From positions 22,430,343 through 22,494,342 of the forward strand of contig OZ025242.1 of assembly GCA_964019155.1 (NCBI GenBank): 64,000 nt of DNA, in the 5' to 3' direction. Shown here piece after piece: positions 1 to 15,245 of the stretch. The notes under the pieces are model-generated. The model was not told the DNA's origin. It made no database searches and saw nothing but the letters and a program-made list of their open reading frames with translations. This DNA comes from Osedax fenrisi (lineage: Eukaryota > Annelida > Polychaeta > Sabellida > Siboglinidae). How positions within the stretch are numbered: position 1 is the stretch's first letter; the number at the start of each line of letters is the position of its first letter. Both the position numbers and the translations under genes were made by a program.

Positions 1-1374
1 ATAGCTATGATATATATATATATATATATATAAATTAAATCAATACTTATTTTATTTAAAATTTAATTTTAAATGTACTTTTATAGTTCATAATATATAC
101 TATTATTTTAAATAAAAAAATATATTTTTGATTCAATAAGTATATTTTTTAATTGATATTTTAGTATTCATTAAATGATTAATATATATATATAAATATA
201 GTTATTAAATTAACATTTGAATGAATTTATTTATTGATAATTACAATAGAACACATACTAAATTGACATCACTGACCAGGTAAGCTACCATGCAGAAGTG
301 TATCAAACCACCATGGAGAAGTGGACCAATGTACACTTAACACTGTCTACTTCCTGTCTGAGTGTAGGGGCCAAAGTTCCTAAAGTACAGACGAAATACC
401 TCACAATACGAAAGCCCCTTCTTATTGTTACCGAGATACCTTGTTACAGGTTTACCCATTACTCTGCATTGTGATATTGCATTATCATTACGATCATATC
501 ATTTGTTTATCCGATCAAACATATTTTGTTAGATTCAATATAGTCGATATAATCGAATAATATTCAATATTATTATCATATATAAGTGTATATATATATA
601 TTTAAATATGTTAAGACGACACACTTATTTATAATTTTTATAATCTATATTCATAGAAATATTATGTAATAATTAGTGAAACGAATTAACTTTAATAACA
701 GTAATTTTTTATTACGAGTTATTAGTTATATAAAATAATGTTGACATATTTTATTTTTAAAATATAAAATTTTCTTAATATTTAGGATGATAATTATATA
801 TATTTTATTAATTTGCTATTATTTTTCTTTAGATAAATAACTATGTTTCTTATAGTACATAGATCTATGATGTATACAAATACAATACTAATATGTTCAT
901 TTTTCATAGATATATACTTGTATGCTAGAAATAGTTTTTTAATTCATTCTATTATTGAAAATAATCTATGCATTATTTATATCAATAATATGTTATTAAT
1001 ATTAATATTGTACTTTCTAGGTATAAATACCGCACTCATACTTTATTTGCGTATGCTTATATATTTATGAAATATTTGTACCGCTTTATTCCAATTACGT
1101 AGTTGACTTTCTCTATAGAGAACCAGAGATCATATAAGATATAATTACACTGGTAATGGCTAAATCTTATAATAATAATAATAATCATAATAATAATAGT
1201 AATAATTTACTTAATGAATAATCTTACTCGACCGTTAACTATTTCACCACAGATCGTATTTACAACATAAGCTCGACTACAAACCGTTACAACAAATTAA
1301 GACTCCCGAATAGATTATCCATAACTCGTATAATATCGTACATAATTATTAATTATTAATTACATTTATCACAC
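1..1374. other. AT-rich region, no gene recognised
   Basis: Very AT-rich sequence with short (TA)n runs (about 11-32 and 585-600) and a trinucleotide-like AAT run near 1171-1206. A markedly less AT-rich island lies at about 265-500, with no open frame longer than a few dozen codons on either strand. It could be an exon remnant or old transposon. The 75-codon open frame at 843-1070 is low-complexity and hydrophobic and looks like chance in AT-rich DNA. Confidence 0.6.
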
Positions 1375-1854
1375 TATCAATATAAAGAAAGTTGATAAGC
1401 AAGTGAATGTAATGTATGGCAATTTAAGATAGAGGTGCTGCAGTCGCAGGCTACTACTACATTTTAAATTAATATTATTTATTTATACATATATATATAT
1501 ATATATATATTGATAATTACTACCAATTTGAATGTACTATCTTTAGTAACAATATAATTATATATTTAAAATACATCATATCAATATTCCTCGTATTGTG
1601 TATTTAAATTGAAGATATCATATAATTGTATTCATATTTATAATCTAAATCCATTGATATAGATATACGCCACTTTAATCTATTTCGACGAAGACACTAC
1701 TGTTTTAATATTTTAACTATATAATATGACTAATATCCAATCAAAATCACTGATGCCATTTTGTTAATTTATCGATAAAGTGCCATTCGCGTATCTATCT
1801 TTTACATGCATTGCGTGCCGCATCAATTGCTTATCCACTTTCTTTACATCGATG
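1375..1854 (-). mobile_element. CATCGATATAAAG-family TIR element, copy 1
   Basis: A non-autonomous terminal-inverted-repeat element of about 480 bp, homologous over its length to the reverse complement of 36713-37199. The right end reads ...CTTTCTTTACATCGATG and the left end tATCAATATAAAGAAAG, so the left TIR has diverged. The 8 bases on the left (TATCACAC) and on the right (CATCACCC) match at 6 of 8 positions, consistent with a decayed 8-bp target-site duplication. No ORF. The right end abuts the first unit of the 11-bp satellite with no intervening base. Confidence 0.8.
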
Positions 1855-4800
1855 CATCACCCCTACATCACCCCTACATCACCCCTATATCACTTCTACA
1901 TCTACATCACCCCTACATCACCCCTACATCACCCCTACATCACCCCTAAATCACCCCTACATCACCCCTACATCACCCCTATATCACACCTACATCACCC
2001 CCACATCACCCCTACATCACCCCTAAATCACCCCTACATCACCCCTACATCACCCCTACATCACCCCTACATCACTCCTACATCATCCCTACATCACCCC
2101 TACATCACCCCTACATCACCCCTATATCACCCCTACATCACTCCTATATCACCCCTACATCACCTCTACATCACCCCTACATCACCCCTACATCACCCCT
2201 ATATCACCCCTACATCACCCCTACATCACCCCTACATCACCCCTACATCACCCCTGCATCACCCCTACATCACCCCTGCATCACCCCTACATCATCCCTA
2301 CATCACCCCTACATCATCCCTACATCACCCCTACATCTACATCACCCCTACATCACCCCTACATCACCCCTACATCACCCCTACATCACCCCTACATCTT
2401 CCCTACATCACCCCTACATCACTTCTACATCTACATCACCCCTACATCACCCCTACATCACCCCTACATCATCCCTACATCACCCCAACATCACCCCTAT
2501 ATCACCCCTACATCACCCCTACATCACCCCTACATCACCCCTACATCACCCCTACATCACCCCTACATCTTCCCTACATCACCCCTACATCTACATCACC
2601 CCTACATCACCCCTACATCACCCCTACATCACCCCTACATCATCCCTACATCACCCCAACATCACCCCTATATCACCCCTACATCACCCCTACATCACCC
2701 CTACATCATCCCTACATCACCCCAACATCACCCCTATATCACTTCTACATCTACATCACCCCTATATCACCCCTACATCACCCCTACATCACCCCTACAT
2801 CACTCCTATATAACCCCTATATCACACCTATATCACCCCTATATCACACCTACATCACACCTATATCACTCCTATATCACCCCTACATCACCCCTACATC
2901 ATACCTATATCACCCCTACATCACCCCTACATCATCCCTACATCACCCCCACATCACCCCTACATCTTCCCTACATCACCCCTACATCACTTCTACATCT
3001 ACATCACCCCTACATCACCCCTACATCACCCCTACATCACCCCTATATCACCCCTACATCACCCCTGCATAACCCCTACATCACCCCTACATCACCCCTA
3101 CATCACCCCTACATCACCCCTACATCATCCCTACATCACCCCAACATCACCCCTACATCACTCCTATATCACCCCTATATCACACCTACATCACCCCTAT
3201 ATCACTCCTATATCACCCCTACATCACCCCAACATCACCCCTACATCACTCCTATATCACCCCTATATCACACCTATATCACCCCTATATCACCCCTACA
3301 TCACTCCTATATCACCCCTACATCACCTCTACATCACCCCTACATCACCCCTACATCACCCCTATATCACCCCTACATCACCCCTACATCACCCCTACAT
3401 CACCCCTGCATCACCCCTACATCACCCCTGCATCACCCCTACATCATCCCTACATCATCCCTACATCACCCCTACATCATCCCTACATCACCCCTACATC
3501 ACTTCTACATCTACATCACCCCTACATCACCCCTACATCACCCCTATATCACCCCAACATCACCCCTACATCACTCCTATATAACCCCTATATCACACCT
3601 ATATCATCCCTATATCACACCTACATCACACCTATATCACTCCTATATCACCCCTACATCACCCCTATATCACCCCTACATCATCCCTACATCACCCCTA
3701 CATCACCCCTATATCACCCCTACATCACTCCTATATCACCCCTACATCACCCCTACATCACCCCTACATCACACCTATATCACCCCTACATCACCCCTAC
3801 ATCATCCCTACATCACCCCCACATCACCCCTACATCTTCCCTACATCACCCCTACATCACTTCTACATCACCCCTACATCACCCCTATATCACCCCTACA
3901 TCACCCCTACATCACCCCTACATCATCCCTACATCACCCCAACATCACCCCTATATCACCCCTACATCACCCCTACATCACCCTTACATCATCCCTACAT
4001 CACCCCAACATCACCCCTACATCTTCCCTACATCACCCCTACATCACTTCTACATCTACATCACCCCTACATCACCCCTACATCACCCCTACATCACCCC
4101 TACATCACCCCTACATCACCCCTACATCATCCCTACATCACCCCCACATCACCCCTACATCTTCCCTACATCACCCCTACATCACTTCTACATCTACATC
4201 ACCCCTACATCACCCCTACATCACCCCTACATCATCCCTACATCACCCCAACATCACCCCTATATCATCCCTACATCACCCCAACATCACCCCTATATCA
4301 CTTCTACATCTACATCACCCCTATATCACCCCTACATCACCCCTACATCACCCCTACATCACCCCTACATCATCCCTACATCACCCCTGCATCACCCCTA
4401 CATCACCCCTGCATCACCCCTACATCATCCCTACATCATCCCTACATCACCCCTACATCATCCCTACATCACCCCTACATCTTCCCTACATCACCCCTAC
4501 ATCACTTCTACATCACCCCTACATCACCCCTATATCACCCCTACATCACCCCTACATCACCCCTACATCACCGCTACATCATCCCTACATCACCCCTACA
4601 TCACCCCTACATCACCCCTATATCACCCCTACATCACTCCTATATCACCCCTACATCACCCCTACATCACCCCTACATCTTCCCTACATCACCCCTACAT
4701 CACTTCTACATCTACATCACCCCTACATCACCCCTACATCATCCCTACATCACCCCAACATCACCCCTATATCACCCCTACATCACCCCTACATCATCCC

Positions 4801-7800
4801 TACATCACCCCCACATCACCCCTACATCTTCCCTACATCACCCCTATATCACTTCTACATCTACATCACCCCAACATCACCCCTATATCACCCCTACATC
4901 ACCCCTACATCATCCCTACATCACCCCAACATCACCCCTATATCACTTCTACATCTACATCACCCCTATATCACCCCTACATCACCCCTACATCACCCCT
5001 ACATCACCCCTACATCATCCCTACATCACCCCTACATCACCCCTGCATCACCCCTACATCACCCCTGCATCACCCCTACATCATCCCTACATCATCCCTA
5101 CATCACCCCTACATCATCCCTACATCACCCCTACATCTACATCACCCCTACATCACCCCTACATCACCCCTACATCACCCCTACATCACCCCTACATCAC
5201 CCCTACATCTTCCCTACATCACCCCTACACCACTTCTACATCTACATCACCCCTACATCACCCCTACATCACCCCTACATCATCCCTACATCACCCCAAC
5301 ATCACCCCTATATCACCCCTACATCACCCCTACATCACCCCTACATCACCCCTACATCACCCCTACATCACCCCTACATCTTCCCTACATCACCCCTACA
5401 TCACTTCTACATCTACATCACCCCTACATCACCCCTACATCACCCCTACATCATCCCTACATCACCCCAACATCACCCCTATATCACCCCTACATCACCC
5501 CTACATCATCCCTACATCACCCCAACATCACCCCTATATCACTTCTACATCTACATCACCCCTATATCACCCCTACATCACCCCTACATCACCCCTACAT
5601 CACTCCTATATAACCCCTATATCACACCTATATCACCCCTATATCACACCTACATCACACCTATATTACTCCTATATCACCCCTACATCACCCCTACATC
5701 ACACCTATATCACCCCTACATCACCCCTACATCATCCCTACATCACCCCCACATCACCCCTACATCTTCCCTACATCACCCCTACATCACTTCTACATCT
5801 ACATCACCCCTACATCACCCCTACATCACCCCTACATCACCCCTATATCACCCCTACATCACCCCTGCATAACCCCTACATCACCCCTACATCACCCCTA
5901 CATCACCCCTACATCATCCCTACATCACCCCAACATCACCCCTACATCACTCCTATATCACCCCTATATCACACCTACATCACCCCTATATCACTCCTAT
6001 ATCACCCCTACATCACCCCAACATCACCCCTACATCACTCCTATATCACCCCTATATCACACCTATATCACCCCTATATCACCCCTACATCACTCCTATA
6101 TCACCCCTACATCACCTCTACATCACCCCTACATCACCCCTACATCACCCCTATATCACCCCTACATCACCCCTACATCACCCCTACATCACCCCTGCAT
6201 CACCCCTATATCACCCCTACATCACCCCTACATCACCCCTACATCACCCCTACATCACCCCTGCATCACCCCTACATCACCCCTGCATCACCCCTACATC
6301 ATCCCTACATCACCCCTACATCATCCCTACATCACCCCTACATCTACATCACCCCTACATCACCCCTACATCACCCCTACATCACCCCTACATCACCCCT
6401 ACATCTTCCCTACATCACCCCTACATCTACATCACCCCTACATCACCCCTACATCACCCCTACATCACCCCTACATCACCCCTACATCTTCCCTACATCA
6501 CCCCTACATCACTTCTACATCTACATCACCCCTACATCACCCCTACATCACCCCTACATCATCCCTACATCACCCCAACATCACCCCTATATCACCCCTA
6601 CATCACCCCTACATCACCCCTACATCACCCCTACATCACCCCTACATCACCCCTACATCACTCCTACATCATCCCTACATCACTCCTACATCATCCCTAC
6701 ATCACCCCTACATCACCCCTACATCACCCCTATATCACCCCTACATCACCCCTATATCACCCCTACATCACTCCTATATCACCCCTACATCACCCCTACA
6801 TCACCCCTACATCACCCCTACATCACCCCTACATCACTCCTACATCATCCCTACATCACCCCTACATCACCCCTACATCACCCCTATATCACCCCTACAT
6901 CACCCCTATATCACCCCTACATCACTCCTATATCACCCCTACATCACCTCTACATCACCCCTACATCACCCCTACATCACCCCTGCATCACCCCTACATC
7001 ACCCCTGCATCACCCCTACATCATCCCTACATCACCCCTACATCATCCCTACATCACCCCTACATCTACATCACCCCTACATCACCCCTACATCACCCCT
7101 ACATCACCCCTACATCACCCCTACATCTTCCCTACATCACCCCTACATCACTTCTACATCTACATCACCCCTACATCACCCCTACATCACCCCTACATCA
7201 TCCCTACATCACCCCAACATCACCCCTATATCACCCCTACATCACCCCTACATCACCCCTACATCACCCCTACATCATCCCTACATCACCCCTACATCAC
7301 CCCTGCATCACCCCTACATCACCCCTGCATCACCCCTACATCATCCCTACATCACCCCTACATCATCCCTACATCACCCCTACATCTACATCACCCCTAC
7401 ATCACCCCTACATCACCCCTACATCACCCCTACATCACCCCTAAATCACCCCTACATCACCCCTACATCACCCCTATATCACACCTACATCACCCCCACA
7501 TCACCCCTACATCACCCCTACATCACCCCTAAATCACCCCTACATCACCCCTACATCACCCCTGCATCACCCCTACATCATCCCTACATCACCCCTACAT
7601 CATCCCTACATCACCCCTACATCTACATCACCCCTACATCACCCCTACATCACCCCTACATCACCCCTACATCACCCCTACATCACTCCTACATCATCCC
7701 TACATCACCCCTACATCACCCCTACATCACCCCTATATCACCCCTACATCACCCCTATATCACCCCTACATCACTCCTATATCACCCCTACATCACCTCT

Positions 7801-10800
7801 ACATCACCCCTACATCACCCCTACATCACCCCTATATCACCCCTACATCACCCCTACATCACCCCTACATCACCCCTACATCACCCCTGCATCACCCCTA
7901 CATCACCCCTGCATCACCCCTACATCATCCCTACATCACCCCTACATCATCCCTACATCACCCCTACATCTACATCACCCCTACATCACCCCTACATCAC
8001 CCCTACATCACCCCTACATCACCCCTACATCTTCCCTACATCACCCCTACATCACTTCTACATCTACATCACCCCTACATCACCCCTACATCACCCCTAC
8101 ATCATCCCTACATCACCCCAACATCACCCCTATATCACCCCTACATCACCCCTACATCACCCCTACATCACCCCTACATCACCCCTACATCACCCCTACA
8201 TCTTCCCTACATCACCCCTACATCACTTCTACATCTACATCACCCCTACATCACCCCTACATCACCCCTACATCATCCCTACATCACCCCAACATCACCC
8301 CTATATCACCCCTACATCACCCCTACATCACCCCTACATCATCCCTACATCACCCCAACATCACCCCTATATCACTTCTACATCTACATCACCCCTATAT
8401 CACCCCTACATCACCCCTACATCACCCCTACATCACTCCTATATAACCCCTATATCACACCTATATCACCCCTATATCACACCTACATCACACCTATATC
8501 ACTCCTATATCACCCCTACATCACCCCTACATCACACCTATATCACCCCTACATCACCCCTACATCATCCCTACATCACCCCCACATCACCCCTACATCT
8601 TCCCTACATCACCCCTACATCACTTCTACATCTACATCACCCCTACATCACCCCTACATCACCCCTACATCACCCCTATATCACCCCTACATCACCCCTG
8701 CATAACCCCTACATCACCCCTACATCACCCCTACATCACCCCTACATCACCCCTACATCATCCCTACATCACCCCAACATCACCCCTACATCACTCCTAT
8801 ATCACCCCTATATCACACCTACATCACCCCTATATCACTCCTATATCACCCCTACATCACCCCAACATCACCCCTACATCACTCCTATATCACCCCTATA
8901 TCACACCTATATCACCCCTATATCACCCCTACATCACTCCTATATCACCCCTACATCACCTCTACATCACCCCTACATCACCCCTACATCACCCCTATAT
9001 CACCCCTACATCACCCCTACATCACCCCTACATCACCCCTGCATCACCCCTACATCACCCCTGCATCACCCCTACATCATCCCTACATCATCCCTACATC
9101 ACCCCTACATCATCCCTACATCACCCCTACATCACTTCTACATCTACATCACCCCTACATCACCCCTACATCACCCCTATATCACCCCAACATCACCCCT
9201 ACATCACTCCTATATAACCCCTATATCACACCTATATCACCCCTATATCACACCTACATCACACCTATATCACTCCTATATCACCCCTACATCACCCCTA
9301 TATCACCCCTACATCATCCCTACATCACCCCTACATCACCCCTATATCACCCCTACATCACTCCTATATCACCCCTACATCACCCCTACATCACCCCTAC
9401 ATCACACCTATATCACCCCTACATCACCCCTACATCATCCCTACATCACCCCCACATCACCCCTACATCTTCCCTACATCACCCCTACATCACTTCTACA
9501 TCACCCCTACATCACCCCTATATCACCCCTACATCACCCCTACATCACCCCTACATCATCCCTACATCACCCCAACATCACCCCTATATCACCCCTACAT
9601 CACCCCTACATCACCCTTACATCATCCCTACATCACCCCAACATCACCCCTACATCTTCCCTACATCACCCCTACATCACTTCTACATCTACATCACCCC
9701 TACATCACCCCTACATCACCCCTATATCACCCCTACATCACCCCTACATCACCCCTACATCACCCCTACATCACCCCTACATCATCCCTACATCACCCCC
9801 ACATCACCCCTACATCACCCCAACATCACCCCTATATCACTTCTACATCTACATCACCCCTATATCACCCCTACATCACCCCTACATCACCCCTACATCA
9901 CTCCTATATAACCCCTATATCACACCTATATCACCCCTATATCACACCTACATCACACCTATATCACTCCTATATCACCCCTACATCACCCCTACATCAC
10001 ACCTATATCACCCCTACATCACCCCTACATCATCCCTACATCACCCCCACATCACCCCTACATCTTCCCTACATCACCCCTACATCACTTCTACATCTAC
10101 ATCACCCCTACATCACCCCTACATCACCCCTACATCACCCCTATATCACCCCTACATCACCCCTGCATAACCCCTACATCACCCCTACATCACCCCTACA
10201 TCACCCCTACATCACCCCTACATCATCCCTACATCACCCCAACATCACCCCTACATCACTCCTATATCACCCCTATATCACACCTACATCACCCCTATAT
10301 CACTCCTATATCACCCCTACATCACCCCAACATCACCCCTACATCACTCCTATATCACCCCTATATCACACCTATATCACCCCTATATCACCCCTACATC
10401 ACTCCTATATCACCCCTACATCACCTCTACATCACCCCTACATCACCCCTACATCACCCCTATATCACCCCTACATCACCCCTACATCACCCCTACATCA
10501 CCCCTGCATCACCCCTACATCATCCCTACATCATCCCTACATCACCCCTACATCATCCCTACATCACCCCTACATCACTTCTACATCTACATCACCCCTA
10601 CATCACCCCTACATCACCCCTATATCACCCCAACATCACCCCTACATCACTCCTATATAACCCCTATATCACACCTATATCACCCCTATATCACACCTAC
10701 ATCACACCTATATCACTCCTATATCACCCCTACATCACCCCTATATCACCCCTACATCATCCCTACATCACCCCTACATCACCCCTATATCACCCCTACA

Positions 10801-12007
10801 TCACTCCTATATCACCCCTACATCACCCCTACATCACCCCTACATCACACCTATATCACCCCTACATCACCCCTACATCATCCCTACATCACCCCCACAT
10901 CACCCCTACATCTTCCCTACATCACCCCTACATCACTTCTACATCACCCCTACATCACCCCTATATCACCCCTACATCACCCCTACATCATCCCTACATC
11001 ACCCCAACATCACCCCTATATCACCCCTACATCACCCCTACATCACCCTTACATCATCCCTACATCACCCCAACATCACCCCTACATCTTCCCTACATCA
11101 CCCCTACATCACTTCTACATCTACATCACCCCTACATCACCCCTACATCACCCCTATATCACCCCTACATCACCCCTACATCACCCCTACATCACCCCTA
11201 CATCACCCCTACATCATCCCTACATCACCCCCACATCACCCCTACATCTTCCCTACATCACCCCTACATCACTTCTACATCTACATCACCCCTACATCAC
11301 CCCTACATCACCCCTACATCATCCCTACATCACCCCAACATCACCCCTATATCATCCCTACATCACCCCAACATCACCCCTATATCACTTCTACATCTAC
11401 ATCACCCCTATATCACCCCTACATCACCCCTACATCACCCCTACATCACCCCTACATCATCCCTACATCACCCCTACATCACCCCTACATCACCCCTGCA
11501 TCACCCCTACATCATCCCTACATCATCCCTACATCACCCCTACATCATCCCTACATCACCCCTACATCTTCCCTACATCACCCCTACATCACTTCTACAT
11601 CACCCCTACATCACCCCTATATCACCCCTACATCACCCCTACATCACCCCTACATCACCGCTACATCATCCCTACATCACCCCTACATCACCCCTACATC
11701 ACCCCTATATCACCCCTACATCACTCCTATATCACCCCTACATCACCCCTACATCTTCCCTACATCACCCCTACATCACTTCTACATCTACATCACCCCT
11801 ACATCACCCCTACATCATCCCTACATCACCCCAACATCACCCCTATATCACCCCTACATCACCCCTACATCATCCCTACATCACCCCCACATCACCCCTA
11901 CATCTTCCCTACATCACCCCTACATCACTTCTACATCTACATCACCCCTACATCACCCCTACATCACCCCTACATCATCCCTACATCACCCCTATATCAC
12001 CCCTACA

Positions 12008-12015
12008 ATGTAGGG
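12008..12015. repeat. Inverted 8-bp unit in the satellite (first copy)
   Basis: ATGTAGGG here is the reverse complement of CCCTACAT, giving the near-palindrome CCCTACAATGTAGGG. It is one of only two G-rich spots in the array; the other is at 14491-14498 with the same flanks, 2,483 bp away. The pair marks a higher-order duplication. Confidence 0.85.
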
Positions 12016-14490
12016 CCTACATCACCCCAACATCACCCCTATATCACCCCTACATCACCCCTACATCATCCCTACATCACCCCAACATCACCCCTATATC
12101 ACTTCTACATCTACATCACCCCTATATCACCCCTACATCACCCCTACATCACCCCTACATCACCCCTACATCATCCCTACATCACCCCTACATCACCCCT
12201 GCATCACCCCTACATCACCCCTGCATCACCCCTACATCATCCCTACATCATCCCTACATCACCCCTACATCATCCCTACATCACCCCTACATCTACATCA
12301 CCCCTACATCACCCCTACATCACCCCTACATCACCCCTACATCACCCCTACATCACCCCTACATCTTCCCTACATCACCCCTACACCACTTCTACATCTA
12401 CATCACCCCTACATCACCCCTACATCACCCCTACATCATCCCTACATCACCCCAACATCACCCCTATATCACCCCTACATCACCCCTACATCACCCCTAC
12501 ATCACCCCTACATCACCCCTACATCACCCCTACATCTTCCCTACATCACCCCTACATCACTTCTACATCTACATCACCCCTACATCACCCCTACATCACC
12601 CCTACATCATCCCTACATCACCCCAACATCACCCCTATATCACCCCTACATCACCCCTACATCACCCCTACATCATCCCTACATCACCCCAACATCACCC
12701 CTATATCACTTCTACATCTACATCACCCCTATATCACCCCTACATCACCCCTACATCACCCCTACATCACTCCTATATAACCCCTATATCACACCTATAT
12801 CACCCCTATATCACACCTACATCACACCTATATTACTCCTATATCACCCCTACATCACCCCTACATCACACCTATATCACCCCTACATCACCCCTACATC
12901 ATCCCTACATCACCCCCACATCACCCCTACATCTTCCCTACATCACCCCTACATCACTTCTACATCTACATCACCCCTACATCACCCCTACATCACCCCT
13001 ACATCACCCCTATATCACCCCTACATCACCCCTGCATAACCCCTACATCACCCCTACATCACCCCTACATCACCCCTACATCATCCCTACATCACCCCAA
13101 CATCACCCCTACATCACTCCTATATCACCCCTATATCACACCTACATCACCCCTATATCACTCCTATATCACCCCTACATCACCCCAACATCACCCCTAC
13201 ATCACTCCTATATCACCCCTATATCACACCTATATCACCCCTATATCACCCCTACATCACTCCTATATCACCCCTACATCACCTCTACATCACCCCTACA
13301 TCACCCCTACATCACCCCTATATCACCCCTACATCACCCCTACATCACCCCTACATCACCCCTGCATCACCCCTACATCACCCCTGCATCACCCCTACAT
13401 CATCCCTACATCATCCCTACATCACCCCTACATCATCCCTACATCACCCCTACATCACTTCTACATCTACATCACCCCTACATCACCCCTACATCACCCC
13501 TATATCACCCCAACATCACCCCTACATCACTCCTATATAACCCCTATATCACACCTATATCACCCCTATATCACACCTACATCACACCTATATCACTCCT
13601 ATATCACCCCTACATCACCCCTATATCACCCCTACATCATCCCTACATCACCCCTACATCACCCCTATATCACCCCTACATCACTCCTATATCACCCCTA
13701 CATCACCCCTACATCACCCCTACATCACACCTATATCACCCCTACATCACCCCTACATCATCCCTACATCACCCCCACATCACCCCTACATCTTCCCTAC
13801 ATCACCCCTACATCACTTCTACATCACCCCTACATCACCCCTATATCACCCCTACATCACCCCTACATCACCCCTACATCATCCCTACATCACCCCAACA
13901 TCACCCCTATATCACCCCTACATCACCCCTACATCACCCCTACATCACCCCTACATCATCCCTACATCACCCCAACATCACCCCTACATCTTCCCTACAT
14001 CACCCCTACATCACTTCTACATCTACATCACCCCTACATCACCCCTACATCACCCCTATATCACCCCTACATCACCCCTACATCACCCCTACATCACCCC
14101 TACATCACCCCTACATCATCCCTACATCACCCCTACATCACCCCTACATCACCGCTACATCATCCCTACATCACCCCTACATCACCCCTACATCACCCCT
14201 ATATCACCCCTACATCACTCCTATATCACCCCTACATCACCCCTACATCACCCCTACATCTTCCCTACATCACCCCTACATCACTTCTACATCTACATCA
14301 CCCCTACATCACCCCTACATCATCCCTACATCACCCCAACATCACCCCTATATCACCCCTACATCATCCCTACATCACCCCCACATCACCCCTACATCTT
14401 CCCTACATCACCCCTACATCACTTCTACATCTACATCACCCCTACATCATCCCTACATCACCCCAACATCACCCCTATATCACCCCTACA

Positions 14491-14498
14491 ATGTAGGG
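14491..14498. repeat. Inverted 8-bp unit in the satellite (second copy)
   Basis: Second copy of the inverted unit ATGTAGGG, followed like the first by GCCTACATCACCCCAACATC. The identical context shows that both copies derive from one inversion later duplicated with its surroundings. Confidence 0.85.
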
Positions 14499-14898
14499 CC
14501 TACATCACCCCAACATCACCCCTATATCACCCCTACATCACCCCTACATCATCCCTACATCACCCCAACATCACCCCTATATCACTTCTACATCTACATC
14601 ACCCCTATATCACCCCTACATCACCCCTACATCACCCCTACATCACCCCTACATCACCCCTACATCATCCCTACATCACCCCTACATCACCCCTACATCA
14701 CCCCTACATCACCCCTACATCATCCCTACATCACCCCTACATCACCCCTACATCACCCCTATATCACCCCTACATCACTCCTATATCACCCCTACATCAC
14801 CCCTACATCACCCCTACATCACCCCTACATCACACCTATATCACTCCTATATCACCCCTATATCACACCTACATCACCCCTACATCACCCCTACACGT

Positions 14899-15105
14899 TA
14901 CAGTGAGCAGTACGTGGAGAATGATTCACTGAAAAGTAGCTACGTTGCCACAGATGAATCGCACAGTGTTCGTGATATAGAGATTATAGACCATCGCAAC
15001 GCATCACTAGCTGTGGTTTTTATTACTTATCGTTACGCTTCAAATAATGAAATAGTGCATTTCTTATTGTATGCGTATACCTACAAAGCACAGACAGATA
15101 AGTAG
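14899..15105 (+). CDS. Hypothetical short open frame at the satellite edge
   Basis: An open frame of about 69 codons begins in the last satellite units and ends at TAG 15103-15105. It has no ATG near its start. The composition is more coding-like than the surroundings (residues such as SEQYVENDSLKSSYVATDE and HRNASLAVVFITYRYASNNE). I see no recognised domain. It could be a terminal exon, a transposon remnant or chance; no splice acceptor can be fixed because the upstream sequence is satellite. Confidence 0.2.
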   Translation, partial: YSEQYVENDSLKSSYVATDESHSVRDIEIIDHRNASLAVVFITYRYASNNEIVHFLLYAYTYKAQTDK

Positions 15106-15245
15106 TGGCTTATATATCTGCGCTATACATATTATATATCTAGTGTTATTAATAGGTTAAAACAATGTGTACGAATCATTAATATTTCGTTTCTATTTTA
15201 TTCAGATAGATATCAATAATATTATATAACTTCTTTTATCTCGAG

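Larger units (their letters stand above)
1855..14894. repeat. 13-kb satellite of an 11-bp unit (CCCCTACATCA)
   Basis: About 1,180 tandem units of consensus CCCCTACATCA, with recurring variants (TATATCA, TGCATCA, ACATCATC, AACATCA, CTTC and CTACATCTACATC interruptions). The + strand is almost free of G. Variant markers reveal higher-order repeats: GCATAAC occurs at about 3067, 5867, 8700, 10165 and 13034 (spacings near 2.80, 2.83, 1.46 and 2.87 kb); CACCGCTAC at 4571, 11658 and 14152; CACCCTTAC at 3981, 9614 and 11046. Because 11 is not a multiple of 3, all three + frames give an 11-residue repeat (TSPLHHPYITP) broken by variant stops. The 430-codon open frame at 1780-3072 is this artefact. 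The − strand has G4 runs spaced by 7 nt, the canonical quadruplex pattern. Confidence 0.97.

Noticed and set aside
1780..3072. 430-codon open frame with a TSPLHHPYITP repeat
   Set aside because: It is the 11-bp satellite read in one frame; identical frames appear in all registers, and it stops at a satellite variant (GCATAA).
1855..14894. Telomere array (unit contains CCCCTA)
   Set aside because: The unit is 11 bp, not a known telomeric repeat, and unique DNA flanks both sides; the window is not a chromosome end.
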